Origin: Bacillus sp. JCM 19034
Lineage (GTDB): Bacteria > Bacillota > Bacilli > Bacillales > Bacillaceae_D
DNA: 64,000 nt
Assembly: GCF_001310635.1 (NCBI RefSeq)
Contig: NZ_BAXR01000004.1
Coordinates: 186,001 to 250,000, forward strand
Direction of reading: 5' to 3'
Part shown: positions 45,085 to 53,875 of the stretch, in pieces
Position numbering within the stretch: the first letter of the stretch is position 1
Layout of the letters: each line of letters begins with the position of its first letter
Translations under genes and position numbers: made by a program
The notes under the pieces: model-generated
Databases searched by the model: none
The model's input: only the letters and a program-made list of their open reading frames with translations
Told to the model about the DNA's origin: nothing

Positions 45085-46318
45085 TCACTCAGATTTGAGT
45101 TGTATTTGAACTGGAATCGTTTCATCCATTAACTGAAACCGAATATGAGGCGGTCCATTAATTTGTATTTCAACATCATGCTCGCCTTGTGATAACTGGC
45201 TCACATCAATAAATGCTTGAATATCTTCAGCAGTCATACGCTCTAACAGCTCAGCTGCTCCTTTAGCTATAACTGCTGTAGTCGGCTCGGGATCTTCCAC
45301 AAATATGACATCATCGTCGTCACCTTTACCAATCAAATCAATTGGAATATCTTCAAACTCTTCTTCCTCTTCAATAGCCAAACTTACATGTATCGTTGCA
45401 ACTTCTGGTGAAATTCGTTCAACTCCACTAGGTAGAGCAATCTCCATTTCGATTGTATCACTACCTTCTAGCTCACTTAAATCAAGCTCACCAACACTTA
45501 TTACATTAATGCTATCAATAACGTCTAGCGGCCCGTATATCGTTACTTCTTCTGGTTCAATTTCAAGCTCATCGATACTCATTCCTTCCGGTAAATCACC
45601 TACTCGAGTTACCCTCGTTGGAACCGTCTTATTCGGGCTCGTTACAGGCACCGTAATGTCAACAACAGCCGGCTCAACCTCTAATGTAAGCTGGTTTCCA
45701 TTCTCATCAAATAATTGAATAGGCGCAGCATCTTCTATCGTTTCATCAGCTCGCTTACATCAATATAAGCACGGGCATGCTTCAATTCGGCCACTTGATC
45801 TCTTGCCGCTGTCACCTCGACATTCACCGGTGAGACAATCGGTGTCCCTAATGAATAACCTTCTTTTACATCTCCCTCATTTAAAAACTCAACCTGAACC
45901 GGTATGGAGACGGTTTGTTTTTCCTGAAGCTGGACTCGGACATATTGAGGGTCAACCGTTACCGATAAATCATTAGGAAAGCCCTATGTTCAACATTAAC
46001 AGTATGTGTTCCCTCTCCGTGATCAGACAAATCAGCTACTATTTCAAAGGACCCCCTGGCTAACTGAAATAGCGTGATGGATGTTTGTGGTCCCTTTAAA
46101 GTCACTTGCACATGCTCTGGATAGTCAATTAATTCATAAACTTCATCATTGTAAAGGACCGTTAGCTCAACCTCTTCCAACGTATACGTTTTTTGATTCG
46201 TAGGAAGTAAACCACTTTGATTTGTCATATCATCAATGTTAACCATCGTAAATAACATGAGTGCAATGAAAAATGCGATGAATTTGACAAACCAATGATT
46301 GTTAAAAAGCTTATCCAT
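45085..46318 (-). pseudogene. cdaR: CdaR (YbbR-domain) regulator of CdaA, two frameshifts
   Basis: About 411 residues when corrected. LFNNHWFVKFIAFFIALMLF is the membrane anchor; YbbR repeats follow (YELIDYPEHVQVTLKGPQTS; GFPNDLSVTVDPQYVRVQLQ; ELEIEPEEVTIYGPLDVIDS). Reading is lost twice, near 45978 (a G is missing in GGG) and near 45750 (after AYIDVSEL); both are one-base losses. The gene order and overlap with cdaA (8 bases) are normal. CdaR is a membrane protein that modulates c-di-AMP synthesis by CdaA. Two indels in a conserved housekeeping operon make sequencing error at least as likely as true loss. Confidence 0.9.
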
Positions 46319-47138
46319 TATTCTTTCCTCCCCACTGCCAACGTGAAGCGGTTGTAGGTTTCCCTTCCATCAATAATTCTTTTTCTAATAGCTCTCTTAA
46401 CTCCTTTTCATCAATATCGCGATGCAATTCACCATTTTTCGTTAACGACATTGCCCCCGTTTCCTCTGAAACAATGATCGTTAAACAATCAGTTACCTCA
46501 CTTACTCCAAGTGCAGCACGGTGTCTTGTCCCTAATTCTTTCGAGATAAAAGGGTTCTCTGATAAAGGTAAATAACAAGCTGCAGCTAAAATCGAATCCC
46601 CTTTTAATACAACTGCACCGTCATGTAATGGTGTATTCGGTATAAACGTATTAATTAGCAGCTCTGGCGACAACTGAGCATTCATTTTAATGCCTGTCTC
46701 AACATAATCATTCATGCCTGTCTCACGCTCGATTGACATTAATGCACCAATCCGGCGTTTTGCCATATAGACAGTTGCTTTAATAATCGCATCAATGGAT
46801 TTCTTCATCTCCTCCTGCTCTGGAATAGCACGACTTGAAAAGAAACGCCCTCGCCCCAATTGCTCTAATGCACGTCTGAGTTCTGGCTGAAAGATAATAA
46901 TAATTGCCAAAACACCATAAATGACTGTCTGATTCATTATGAATTCTAACGTACGAAGACCAAAAAAGCGGCTCAGGAACCATACGAGTAAAATGACCGT
47001 AATCCCTTTCAACAATTGCACAGCTTTGGTCCCGCGTATAAGCATAATTAATTTATAAACGACGAATGTTACAAGTAATATATCTACAATTTGACCAACA
47101 TAGTTGAGCAAACGAATATCCCCTAATGCAGAAAACAC
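46311..47138 (-). CDS. cdaA: Diadenylate cyclase CdaA
   Basis: About 275 residues. Three N-terminal membrane helices (DILLVTFVVYKLIMLI, LLKGITVILLVWFLSRFF, TVIYGVLAIIIIFQ) precede the DAC domain with the catalytic motifs LHDGAVVL and GTRHRAALG, and EPELRRALEQLGRGRF-like junction (FQPELRRALEQLGRGRFF). It condenses two ATP to c-di-AMP at the membrane. I favour the GTG start at 47138 because TTTGGAGG is 7 bases upstream; a TTG at 47168 and an ATG at 47156 lie too near the -10 box TATAAT (47178-47183). First gene of the cdaA-cdaR-glmM unit. Confidence 0.97.
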   Translation of the reverse strand: MFSALGDIRLLNYVGQIVDILLVTFVVYKLIMLIRGTKAVQLLKGITVILLVWFLSRFFGLRTLEFIMNQTVIYGVLAIIIIFQPELRRALEQLGRGRFFSSRAIPEQEEMKKSIDAIIKATVYMAKRRIGALMSIERETGMNDYVETGIKMNAQLSPELLINTFIPNTPLHDGAVVLKGDSILAAACYLPLSENPFISKELGTRHRAALGVSEVTDCLTIIVSEETGAMSLTKNGELHRDIDEKELRELLEKELLMEGKPTTASRWQWGGKNNG

Positions 47139-47304
47139 AGCTCGGCCTCCAAACATACGTGAAATCAACTGTTGTCCATTATATCACAAAAACCTCCAAT
47201 TTAGCCTAGTATATGAATTGTCCTCATCAATTATAAGAAACTACCTTAATTTTGCACACCCTTGCTGTGTAATCACACCTAACACTTCATTTATTTGATT
47301 ACTC

Positions 47305-47339
47305 AAAAAAGGTCTCCATAAGCTTCTAACTTAGGAGAC
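47305..47339 (-). terminator. rsiW terminator
   Basis: GTCTCC and GGAGAC arms with a T6 run on the minus strand, about 20 bases after the rsiW stop. It insulates cdaA from the sigW operon. Confidence 0.65.
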
Positions 47340-47359
47340 TCACTATGAGGCGTTTCGTA

Positions 47360-47989
47360 TTATTTTGTATCACCGTTAGTAAAAGCAACTACTTCTTTAA
47401 AAAATCGTTTCGTATGATACCATATCCACTCAAGCATTTGATCAACCTCATGAATTTCACCAGAAACATGTCCTGCTGAAGCATAGTACGTTTCGCTATT
47501 AATAGCGAGCACATTTCCGCGAACTTCACCCTCAATTTGGAGCTTTCCATTTTGGATCGTAATGTCCCCTTCAATAATTTCTCCTTCAGGAACAATTACT
47601 ACACCATTTTCTTGATTAATGGCTAACTGGGAAGAGCCGCTAACGACTAATTGTTTCTCGTCATTCCACATCGTCGACAAGCTCATTGTCATTAATAATA
47701 TAAACACAGCCGCAGCAACAATGACTGGATGTTTCCGTGTCCACTGTTTCCATTTTGATGTTTGCTTACGTTCAGGCAAACGTTTCATTACAGAATGGGT
47801 AAAATTAGCTGGAGCAGCAATATGCGACAAACTTTGGACAAATGCGATCGTCTTCAATGATTCATGGACCCGTTTCCGACATGCCTCGCATTCAGCCAAA
47901 TGCTCCTTTAAACGCTCTTTATTCTCACTTGAGATTTCGCCATCAAGGTATTCTTGTATCAGCACTTCATAATCCTTTTCGCAAGTCAT
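47360..47989 (-). CDS. rsiW: Anti-sigma-W factor
   Basis: 209 residues. LKEHLAECEACRKRV is the ZAS zinc motif (H-x3-C-x2-C). One membrane helix lies at about residues 87-105 (VIVAAAVFILLMTMS), so the N-terminal 85 residues are cytosolic and hold SigW. The outer part (VVIVPEGEIIEGDITIQNGK, GEVRGNVLAIN) is a short beta-repeat region that is cut by site-1 proteolysis in the family. It starts 14 bases after sigW, so the two are co-transcribed. AAAGGGGGC precedes the ATG. Confidence 0.97.
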   Translation of the reverse strand: MTCEKDYEVLIQEYLDGEISSENKERLKEHLAECEACRKRVHESLKTIAFVQSLSHIAAPANFTHSVMKRLPERKQTSKWKQWTRKHPVIVAAAVFILLMTMSLSTMWNDEKQLVVSGSSQLAINQENGVVIVPEGEIIEGDITIQNGKLQIEGEVRGNVLAINSETYYASAGHVSGEIHEVDQMLEWIWYHTKRFFKEVVAFTNGDTK

Positions 47990-48003
47990 CCAAAGCCCCC
48001 TTT

Positions 48004-48567
48004 CTACATGTGGCGCATTCTTTTTCGCAACGCTTCTCTTCCTCTATGAACTCGTGTTTTCACAGTGGCAGGTGGCATATCTAATATTTCGCTGATTTCA
48101 TTTATTGAGAGGTCTTCAATATACTTTAATATAATAGCCGTTCGATATTTGACAGGTAATTGATTAATCTCATGTTGAACCCAATCCTGTAGCTCTCTTG
48201 TTACAACTTGATCTTCTGGCAGCTCTTCATCTGCAGCTAATTGGGATTCCAGTGTAACACCTTCTGTCCCCTTCACCTCATCTTGCAAGTAAAAGTCTGG
48301 CTTTTTTTTCCGCAAACGATCAATCGAGACATTTGTCGCAATGCGAAACAGCCATGTTGAAAATTTGCGGTTTATATCGTATCGATCAATATTCGTATAC
48401 GCACGTAAAAAGGCTTCTTGGGCAACATCCTGTGCTTCATGGACATTTCCAAGCATACGATAACAAATTTGATAAACTTTATCTTTATAGAGTTCAACAA
48501 TTTCTTCAAAAGCTTGTTGATCTCCTTTTCTCACTTCCCCAACTAATCGTTTAATCGTACTCTCCAT
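48004..48567 (-). CDS. sigW: ECF sigma factor SigW
   Basis: 187 residues. Region 2 is AFEEIVELYKDKVYQICYRM, then DVAQEAFLRAYTNI and FSTWLFRIATNVSIDRLRKK. Region 4 is INQLPVKYRTAIILKYIEDL, then SINEISEILDMPPATVKTRV. Length and wording match Bacillus SigW. It directs the envelope-stress and antimicrobial-peptide regulon. A matching autoregulatory promoter lies 37 bases upstream. Confidence 0.98.
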   Translation of the reverse strand: MESTIKRLVGEVRKGDQQAFEEIVELYKDKVYQICYRMLGNVHEAQDVAQEAFLRAYTNIDRYDINRKFSTWLFRIATNVSIDRLRKKKPDFYLQDEVKGTEGVTLESQLAADEELPEDQVVTRELQDWVQHEINQLPVKYRTAIILKYIEDLSINEISEILDMPPATVKTRVHRGREALRKRMRHM

Positions 48568-48603
48568 TTCTAATATCCCTACCTAAACGGTTCTGACATG
48601 ATA

Positions 48604-48630
48604 TACGTATCCACCTTATGTAAGGTTTCA
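48604..48630 (-). promoter_or_regulatory. SigW-type autoregulatory promoter
   Basis: On the minus strand, TGAAAC, 17 bases, then CGTA: the SigW consensus, ahead of sigW itself. Confidence 0.85.
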
Positions 48631-48912
48631 CTCTTTTTAATAATATCATAAAATACCAGAACTTAGGCTAGGTAATCCCTTCTTTTTTCCAAGATAAGTT
48701 TATCTAATATAACGATTGAACGGTTATCCTTCATTTAATTCAGTTGTACCTCGTATATTATCTTACTCGTTTATGTTCTATCTTCGACCTGTAATGCCTT
48801 GAGAAAAAAGTTCTAATTAGCAAATGATAGTTTAGTAGGGAAATGCTAAATTTAAACATATAGGCATATTTTAACAGAGACTTTTAATCCATTAAATAAT
48901 AGGAGTGATAAT

Positions 48913-49536
48913 ATGAGTTTTTTAGTTTAAAAGCAGAGTGTGCTATTTGTGATCAAGAGGCCGGTTTAAATAGATACAGAATAGCTGATAAAAAATGGAT
49001 ATGCCCAAGCTGCTTTAAAAAAGCAGGGTTTAAAAAAATGGGACAAATGAAAAAACCTATTAATAAAATGACAATTGAAGAAATACATGCTGCTATTGAA
49101 GCAAAGAAGGAAAATAGATGGAGAGTCAGTCGCTCAAGGGGGATTAGGTAGGGCACTTATAGGTGGTGCTTTATTCGGAGGGACAGGAGCAATAGTTGGA
49201 GGCATAACAGGTAGAAAAACTAATAAAAGCGTATGTAACAGCTTGAAGTTAAAAATTACAATTAACGACTTCAACAATCCTACTGTCTATGTTAACTTCG
49301 TCGAGCATTCAACCAAAAGAGATGGGCTTATCTTTAAAAGCAAATTCGAAGATGCACAGGAATGCTTATCGACGCTACAACTAATCTGCGACAGGCAAAA
49401 AAAAGGTGATCAGCATCAAAATGAACAAATAACCTCTTCTGCAGATGAATTGTTGAAATTCAAGCAGTTATTAGATGCAGGGGCTATTAGTCAGGAAGAG
49501 TACGACTTTAAAAAGAAAGAATTAATGGGGATGTAG
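48913..49536 (+). pseudogene. Zinc-ribbon (DUF4428-like) and SHOCT domain protein, frameshifted
   Basis: About 207 residues in three frames. AECAICDQEAGLNRYRIADK, then KWICPSCF, is a four-Cys zinc ribbon of the DUF4428 type. A glycine-rich segment (GGLGRALIGGALFGGTGAIV) could insert in a membrane. The C-terminal ELLKFKQLLDAGAISQEEYD, then FKKKELMGM, is a SHOCT helix. Breaks occur right after the start (ATG at 48913 with AGGAGTG) and near 49120. Role unknown; SHOCT proteins often assemble or bind partners. Confidence 0.8.
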
Positions 49537-49584
49537 AGATCTGCACTACCACGAAATGAACTCCAAAACATCGCCTTCTAATAC

Positions 49585-49627
49585 AAAAAAGGTGCTTAAA
49601 AGGATTATCCATCCAATTTAAACACCT
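49585..49627 (-). terminator. Terminator of the tRNA operon
   Basis: AGGTGTTTAAA pairs with TTTTAAGCACCT and is followed by T6 on the minus strand, 20 bases after tRNA-Ala. Confidence 0.8.
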
Positions 49628-49645
49628 CTATATAATATATGGAAA

Positions 49646-49718
49646 TGGAGCCTAGCGGGATCGAACCGCTGACCTCCTGCGTGCAAAGCAGGCGCTCTCC
49701 CAGCTGAGCTAAGGCCCC
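49646..49718 (-). tRNA. tRNA-Ala (anticodon TGC)
   Basis: 73-base cloverleaf with the GGGGCCU acceptor strand, CTTTGCACGC anticodon loop region and GGTTCGATCC T arm. No encoded CCA. Last gene of the minus-strand tRNA operon. Confidence 0.97.
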
Positions 49719-49721
49719 GTA

Positions 49722-49793
49722 AGCGGAAGACGAGATTCGAACTCGCGACCCCCACCTTGGCAAGGTGGTGTTCTACCACTGAACTACTTCCGC
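49722..49793 (-). tRNA. tRNA-Gly (anticodon GCC)
   Basis: GCGGAAG acceptor strand paired with CTTCCGC, anticodon region CTTGCCAAG, T arm AGTTCGAATCT. About 72 bases. Confidence 0.97.
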
Positions 49794-49804
49794 ACTTCCT
49801 AAGA

Positions 49805-49877
49805 TGAGCCATGAAGGACTCGAACCTTCGACCCTCTGATTAAAAGTCAGATGCTCTACCAACTGAGCTAATGGCTC
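49805..49877 (-). tRNA. tRNA-Lys (anticodon TTT)
   Basis: GAGCCAT acceptor strand paired with ATGGCTC, anticodon region GACTTTTAATC, T arm GGTTCGAGTCC. 73 bases. Confidence 0.97.
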
Positions 49878-49908
49878 GAAAGACATTCAACTGCCTTAAT
49901 AAATAACA

Positions 49909-49982
49909 TGGCTGGGCTAGCAGGATTCGAACCTGCGCATGACGGAATCAAAATCCGTTGCCTTACCGCTTGGCGATAGCCA
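49909..49982 (-). tRNA. tRNA-Gln (anticodon TTG), acceptor stem one base short
   Basis: The anticodon region GGATTTTGATTCC, D arm (GCCAAGCGGTAAGGC) and T arm (AGGTTCGAATCCT) are those of tRNA-Gln, with CCA encoded. The 3' acceptor strand TAGCCCA expects TGGGCTA at the 5' end, but TGGCTA is present: one G of a GGG run is missing, leaving the outer pairs unpaired. It is either a sequencing indel or a defective copy. Confidence 0.9.
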
Positions 49983-49994
49983 TTAAAACAACAA

Positions 49995-50079
49995 TGGTGG
50001 AGGGGGACGGATTCGAACCGCCGAACCCGGAGGGAGCGGATTTACAGTCCGCCGCGTTTAGCCACTTCGCTACCCCTCC
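49995..50079 (-). tRNA. tRNA-Tyr (anticodon GTA)
   Basis: Long-variable-arm tRNA of 85 bases including CCA: GGAGGGG acceptor strand, anticodon region GACTGTAAATC, variable arm CTCCCTCCGGG, T arm CGGTTCGAATCCG. Confidence 0.97.
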
Positions 50080-50100
50080 ACTTACTTATGTATTTTGAAA

Positions 50101-50176
50101 TGGTGGAGGATGACGGGATCGAACCGCCGACCCCCTGCTTGTAAGGCAGGTGCTCTCCCAGCTGAGCTAATCCTCC
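50101..50176 (-). tRNA. tRNA-Val (anticodon TAC)
   Basis: GGAGGAT acceptor strand with ATCCTCC and encoded CCA, anticodon region GCCTTACAAGC, T arm CGGTTCGATCCCG. 76 bases. Confidence 0.97.
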
Positions 50177-50185
50177 GATATGTAT

Positions 50186-50260
50186 TGGTGACCCGTACGG
50201 GATTCGAACCCGTGTTACCGCCGTGAAAGGGCGGTGTCTTAACCGCTTGACCAACGGGCC
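50186..50260 (-). tRNA. tRNA-Glu (anticodon TTC)
   Basis: GGCCCGT acceptor strand with ACGGGTC and encoded CCA, anticodon region CCCTTTCACGG, T arm GGGTTCGAATCCC. First gene of the tRNA operon. Confidence 0.97.
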
Positions 50261-50288
50261 AGCTTGCACTTTCATACTGACAAAAAAT

Positions 50289-50317
50289 ATTATAGCTAAA
50301 TCGAGCTTTGATGGCAA
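50289..50317 (-). promoter_or_regulatory. SigA-type promoter of the tRNA cluster
   Basis: TTGCCA, 17 bases, TATAAT on the minus strand, about 30 bases before tRNA-Glu. Confidence 0.8.
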
Positions 50318-50581
50318 GAGGTTTTTATAAAAAATGAAGAAAACCAATTATTTATGCGAAAACTGCACAACAATAACATATCCTAAACAACATCCCCCAT
50401 TAAATATCAAACTTTCCCTACAGTTTATGTATTTCTACCTATAATTTTAATCGGGTTTTAAAATAACTTAATACAAAGTTACTAAATTTTATGAAAATTG
50501 GACTATTTTCCCTTAACTATATTTCATTTGGTGAAAAATTAGTTTAATCTATTATTTATTCTTATTAATGGGGGAGTTCAG

Positions 50582-51238
50582 ATGAAAAAATTGCTTTATA
50601 GCATGTTATTCATTACCTTTATTTGCACCATTATTGCATGTAGTAATGAAGATGCAACTACAACAGAAGGAAATAACGACGAAGAAAACGTTGTGGATCA
50701 GGATCATAATAATGTAGATCATCAAGACAGTGGTGCAGACACATCCGATAGTGAAGATGATCTCGAAGATAACACTACTGACAATCAAGACGGATTATTT
50801 ACAGTAATCTCAGGTAGAGACGACGTTGAAATAGTTTCAGGTCCATTGGATTTATACGCTGGATTTATTGGGTTATATTCTGCTCAACTTAGGAACGACT
50901 TTGCTCAGCATATGGGAACAGACCATCTTGATTTCATCGCATTTGATTTTAGCATTTTTAATACTTCTGAAGAGACGGTTATCTTCCCCACTGATCAAGC
51001 AACATTAACAACTAATACTGGGGAACATCTTACTATCGATTCAAAAATGGTTAATTATTTTGATGAAAGTTTAGATGACGAGTATGCTGGAAATGAAAGA
51101 GAGTTTGGCTCCTTATTTTTCGTTCTAGAAAGCTCGAAGTCTGAGGAAATCGAATGGGTAGAAATCCATATTGATGCACCGACAGATGAAGAGTTAAATG
51201 CTATCGGTGAAGATATAAACCTAAGAATAGATTTTTAG
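50582..51238 (+). CDS. Acidic lipoprotein (DUF4352-like)
   Basis: 218 residues. MKKLLYSMLFITFICTIIAC is a lipoprotein signal with Cys20. Residues 22-72 are a linker packed with Asp, Glu and Asn. The folded part (GLFTVISGRDDVEIVSGPLD; HLDFIAFDFSIFNTSEETVI; FPTDQATLTTN) resembles the immunoglobulin-like DUF4352/DUF5068 extracellular domain. Role unknown. The high acidity suits an alkaline or salty surface. ATG at 50582 after GGGGGAG. Confidence 0.8.
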   Translation: MKKLLYSMLFITFICTIIACSNEDATTTEGNNDEENVVDQDHNNVDHQDSGADTSDSEDDLEDNTTDNQDGLFTVISGRDDVEIVSGPLDLYAGFIGLYSAQLRNDFAQHMGTDHLDFIAFDFSIFNTSEETVIFPTDQATLTTNTGEHLTIDSKMVNYFDESLDDEYAGNEREFGSLFFVLESSKSEEIEWVEIHIDAPTDEELNAIGEDINLRIDF

Positions 51239-51353
51239 TCATGGTTGATACATACATCTCCACTTAATTCGTATAATAGTTTCTACAAATAAAGGACCGT
51301 GCTCAGAAACCTCTTAAAAACCCTTGTTTCGCGTATGAATTATCACAATTGAA

Positions 51354-51380
51354 AAGTCTCTACAAAAAAACGTAGAGACT
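51354..51380. terminator. Bidirectional terminator
   Basis: AGTCTCTAC and GTAGAGACT form a perfect 9-base stem; it lies between the convergent lipoprotein gene and the phosphonate transporter operon. Confidence 0.75.
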
Positions 51381-51401
51381 CTTCCTCGAGTAGTAATACT
51401 C

Positions 51402-52202
51402 TTAACTCATCGCCTTCGTCGTTGCTAAATCAGCTCTTTGCTGAAGAAATCTTGTAATTAACTCAGCAAATAAAATCATCGCAAAAATAACAAGTGTTAC
51501 ACCTAATACTTGATCGTACGCAGCTACACGAGAGGCACGAACTAGCTCCCAGCCAATTCCTCCCGCACCAACAATGCCCAGTACAGCTGAATAGCGAATA
51601 TTAATATCAAAACGGAAGATAGACCAAGATATAAAGGCACTCATCATCGTCGGGATAATACCTTGCATCACTACTTGAAAATGAGAGGCACCCGTTGCTC
51701 TTAAAGCATCAATAATCCCAGTATCCATCTCCTCAATTGCTTCAGCGTAAACCTTAATTAACATCCCAATACTGTTCACTGCTAATGCCAAAATCCCTGG
51801 AGTTGGACCTAAACCAACTGCAATAATAAAAAGCAATGCCCATATTAATGCTGGAACCGCACGAACAAAGGCTCCAAACGCTTTTAAAGCATAGCTAATA
51901 CTTATATGGGGAGTAATGTTCTTAGCCGCAAATACAGCAAGCACCATTGAAAAAATAATCCCCCAAAACGTCCCGACAATGGCAACCTGTAATGATTCCA
52001 TCGCAGCCGAAAAAATATCAATCGGTTCTTCTACTACTGGCGGGAACATTCCTTTTAACAAACTTTCAACCCGTGAATAAGCCTGTAAGATTCGCTCGTC
52101 GATAATTCCGATTTGCAATAAGCTAAACAGGAAAAAAACAAATACAATAATTGCTAACAAGCGATTTGTGCTTTTTTTCTTTTGCTGTCTTATAGAACTC
52201 AT
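51402..52202 (-). CDS. phnE: Phosphonate-type ABC transporter permease (second PhnE)
   Basis: 266 residues with six membrane helices. ESLQVAIVGTFWGIIFSMVL starts the permease domain, AFGAFVRAVPALIWALLFII and IEEMDTGIIDALRATGASHF, then QVVMQGIIPTMMS, is the EAA loop that docks PhnC, and YSAVLGIVGAGGIGWELVRA is the family's G-A-G-G-I-G motif. It overlaps the preceding permease by 4 bases. The two PhnE proteins would form the heterodimeric channel with PhnC and PhnD. Confidence 0.95.
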   Translation of the reverse strand: MSSIRQQKKKSTNRLLAIIVFVFFLFSLLQIGIIDERILQAYSRVESLLKGMFPPVVEEPIDIFSAAMESLQVAIVGTFWGIIFSMVLAVFAAKNITPHISISYALKAFGAFVRAVPALIWALLFIIAVGLGPTPGILALAVNSIGMLIKVYAEAIEEMDTGIIDALRATGASHFQVVMQGIIPTMMSAFISWSIFRFDINIRYSAVLGIVGAGGIGWELVRASRVAAYDQVLGVTLVIFAMILFAELITRFLQQRADLATTKAMS

Positions 52203-53054
52203 AACAGACGCTCCCTTACTTTCGCTGTAATGTACTCAACAATTAAGATAAGAATAAAAATCATCAATATTCCTACAGTTGCTTTATTATATTGAAACAG
52301 ATTAATATGCCCTTGAAGCGTATAACCAATTCCCCCAGCTCCAATTAACCCTAATACTGCTGCTTCACGGATATTTAAATCCATCTTATATAAAGACCAG
52401 GCAACAAAACCAGTTTTAAATTGTGGCCAAACAGCTTGACCCATCACCTGAAACCATGAAGCCCCGGTAGATCGAACCGCTTCTACTTGTTTCGGATCAA
52501 TTCCCTCTAACACATCAGCATAAGCTTTCCCTAAAATCCCAACACCTGAAAGTGCGAGTGCAATTGTTCCAGAGAGTGCTCCTAATCCAAAAGCTACTAC
52601 TAACGTAATTGCCCAAATTAATGCAGGGACCGCACGTAAAAAGGCGATAATAGAGCGACTAGCTAACGCTAGAATTGGATGAAACGTCGTATTTTTTGCT
52701 GCCAATACCCCAAAAAAGATCGACAAAATAACGGAAAAAGACCATTCCGACAAAGCTCATATAAATTGTTTGCAAAGCTGGCTGTATATAACCACTTACT
52801 GCACTAAAATCAGGGGGGAACATGTCAAATAAGATAAAAGAAGCTATATTTGAAATTCCTTGAAATAGAGAGAATATATTAAAGCCTGTTCCGATCCATC
52901 CCCAAGTAATCATCACGACAAGAATGGTCCATATAATCATACGGTTTTTCATGAGTAATTTTTTACGTTTCTTTAATTCAGCGTATAGATCTTTTTCATT
53001 GTGGAGTAAAGGAGTGTCAAGCTTTTCTACAGGTAAACCCATTGCAGATTTCAC
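52199..53054 (-). pseudogene. phnE: Phosphonate-type ABC transporter permease (first PhnE), frameshifted
   Basis: About 285 residues. The first frame has a cytosolic N-terminus, a membrane helix (IIWTILVVMITWGWIGTGF) and YIQPALQTIYMSFVGMVF. An extra T in a T-run near 52730 shifts the frame; after it SVILSIFFGVLAAKNTTFHP, then IAFLRAVPALIWAITLVVAF, the EAA loop (VLEGIDPKQVEAVRSTGASW) and GLIGAGGIGYTLQG follow normally. Repair gives a full permease, so a sequencing insertion is likely. It lies directly downstream of phnC. Confidence 0.9.
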
Positions 53055-53057
53055 CTC

Positions 53058-53807
53058 TTATTTTTCAAAATATAAATGATTAGTAATTCCATCAGTTAAT
53101 TCCTTAGGTGTTCCATCAAAGACAACCTCTCCAGATTTTATGCCAATAATTCGATCGGCAAACTTCTTAGCAAAATCGACTTGATGCAAATTAACAATTG
53201 AAGTCAGTCCATCCTCCTGACAGACCTTCTTTAAATAGTTCATTACATCCTCAGAGGTCGAAGGGTCTAAACTCGCAATCGGCTCATCTGCGAGAATTAA
53301 TGACGGAGATTGTGCTATCGCTCGGGCAATCCCAACTCGCTGCTGCTGCCCACCTGATAATTCATCAGCACGTTTAAATGCCTGGTCTTCTAAACCAACT
53401 CTACGTAAAATTTCTAATGCCTGACGAGTATCCTCTTCCGAAAAGAGACCCAATCCACCTTTAATAGAAGACATATAGCCTAAACGGCCATGTAATACAT
53501 TTTGATAGGTAGGAGAACGCTTAATTAAATTAAAATGTTGAAAGACCATGCCAATTGCTCGGCGAATTTGACGCAGCCTTTTTCCTTTTGCCTTCGTAAT
53601 ATCATTACCTTGAAAAAGAATGGAACCGTGCGTTGGTTGATTTAATAAATTCAAAGAACGCATAAATGTACTTTTACCAGCCCCACTAGGCCCGATAATA
53701 GAGACGAGCTCCCCTTTTTTTATCGTTAAATCAATTCCTTTTAACGCTTCAGTACCATCAGCATACGTCATCCCTAATGACTTCGTTTCCAGTAATACTT
53801 CGCTCAC
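53058..53807 (-). CDS. phnC: Phosphonate-type ABC transporter ATPase
   Basis: 249 residues. IIGPSGAGKSTFMRSLNLLN is Walker A, MVFQHFNLIKRSPTYQNVLH the Q-loop region wording of PhnC, DELSGGQQQRVGIARAIAQS the signature, SLILADEPIASLDPSTSEDV Walker B, and VNLHQVDFAKKFADRIIGIK the His switch. GTG start at 53807 after GAGGTGA. Powers uptake together with the two PhnE permeases and PhnD. Confidence 0.97.
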   Translation of the reverse strand: MSEVLLETKSLGMTYADGTEALKGIDLTIKKGELVSIIGPSGAGKSTFMRSLNLLNQPTHGSILFQGNDITKAKGKRLRQIRRAIGMVFQHFNLIKRSPTYQNVLHGRLGYMSSIKGGLGLFSEEDTRQALEILRRVGLEDQAFKRADELSGGQQQRVGIARAIAQSPSLILADEPIASLDPSTSEDVMNYLKKVCQEDGLTSIVNLHQVDFAKKFADRIIGIKSGEVVFDGTPKELTDGITNHLYFEK

Positions 53808-53839
53808 CCTAGTTCACCTCACATCATTATCAACAAATT

Positions 53840-53867
53840 AGGGGGGGAGTTGTTACCCATCCCCCCT
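53840..53867 (-). terminator. Hairpin between phnD and phnC
   Basis: AGGGGGG and CCCCCCT arms with an 11-14 base loop. It has no long T-tract, so partial termination or 3' stabilisation of phnD mRNA is more likely than full termination. Such a structure would yield more binding protein than permease. Confidence 0.5.
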
Positions 53868-53875
53868 CTAAACGA

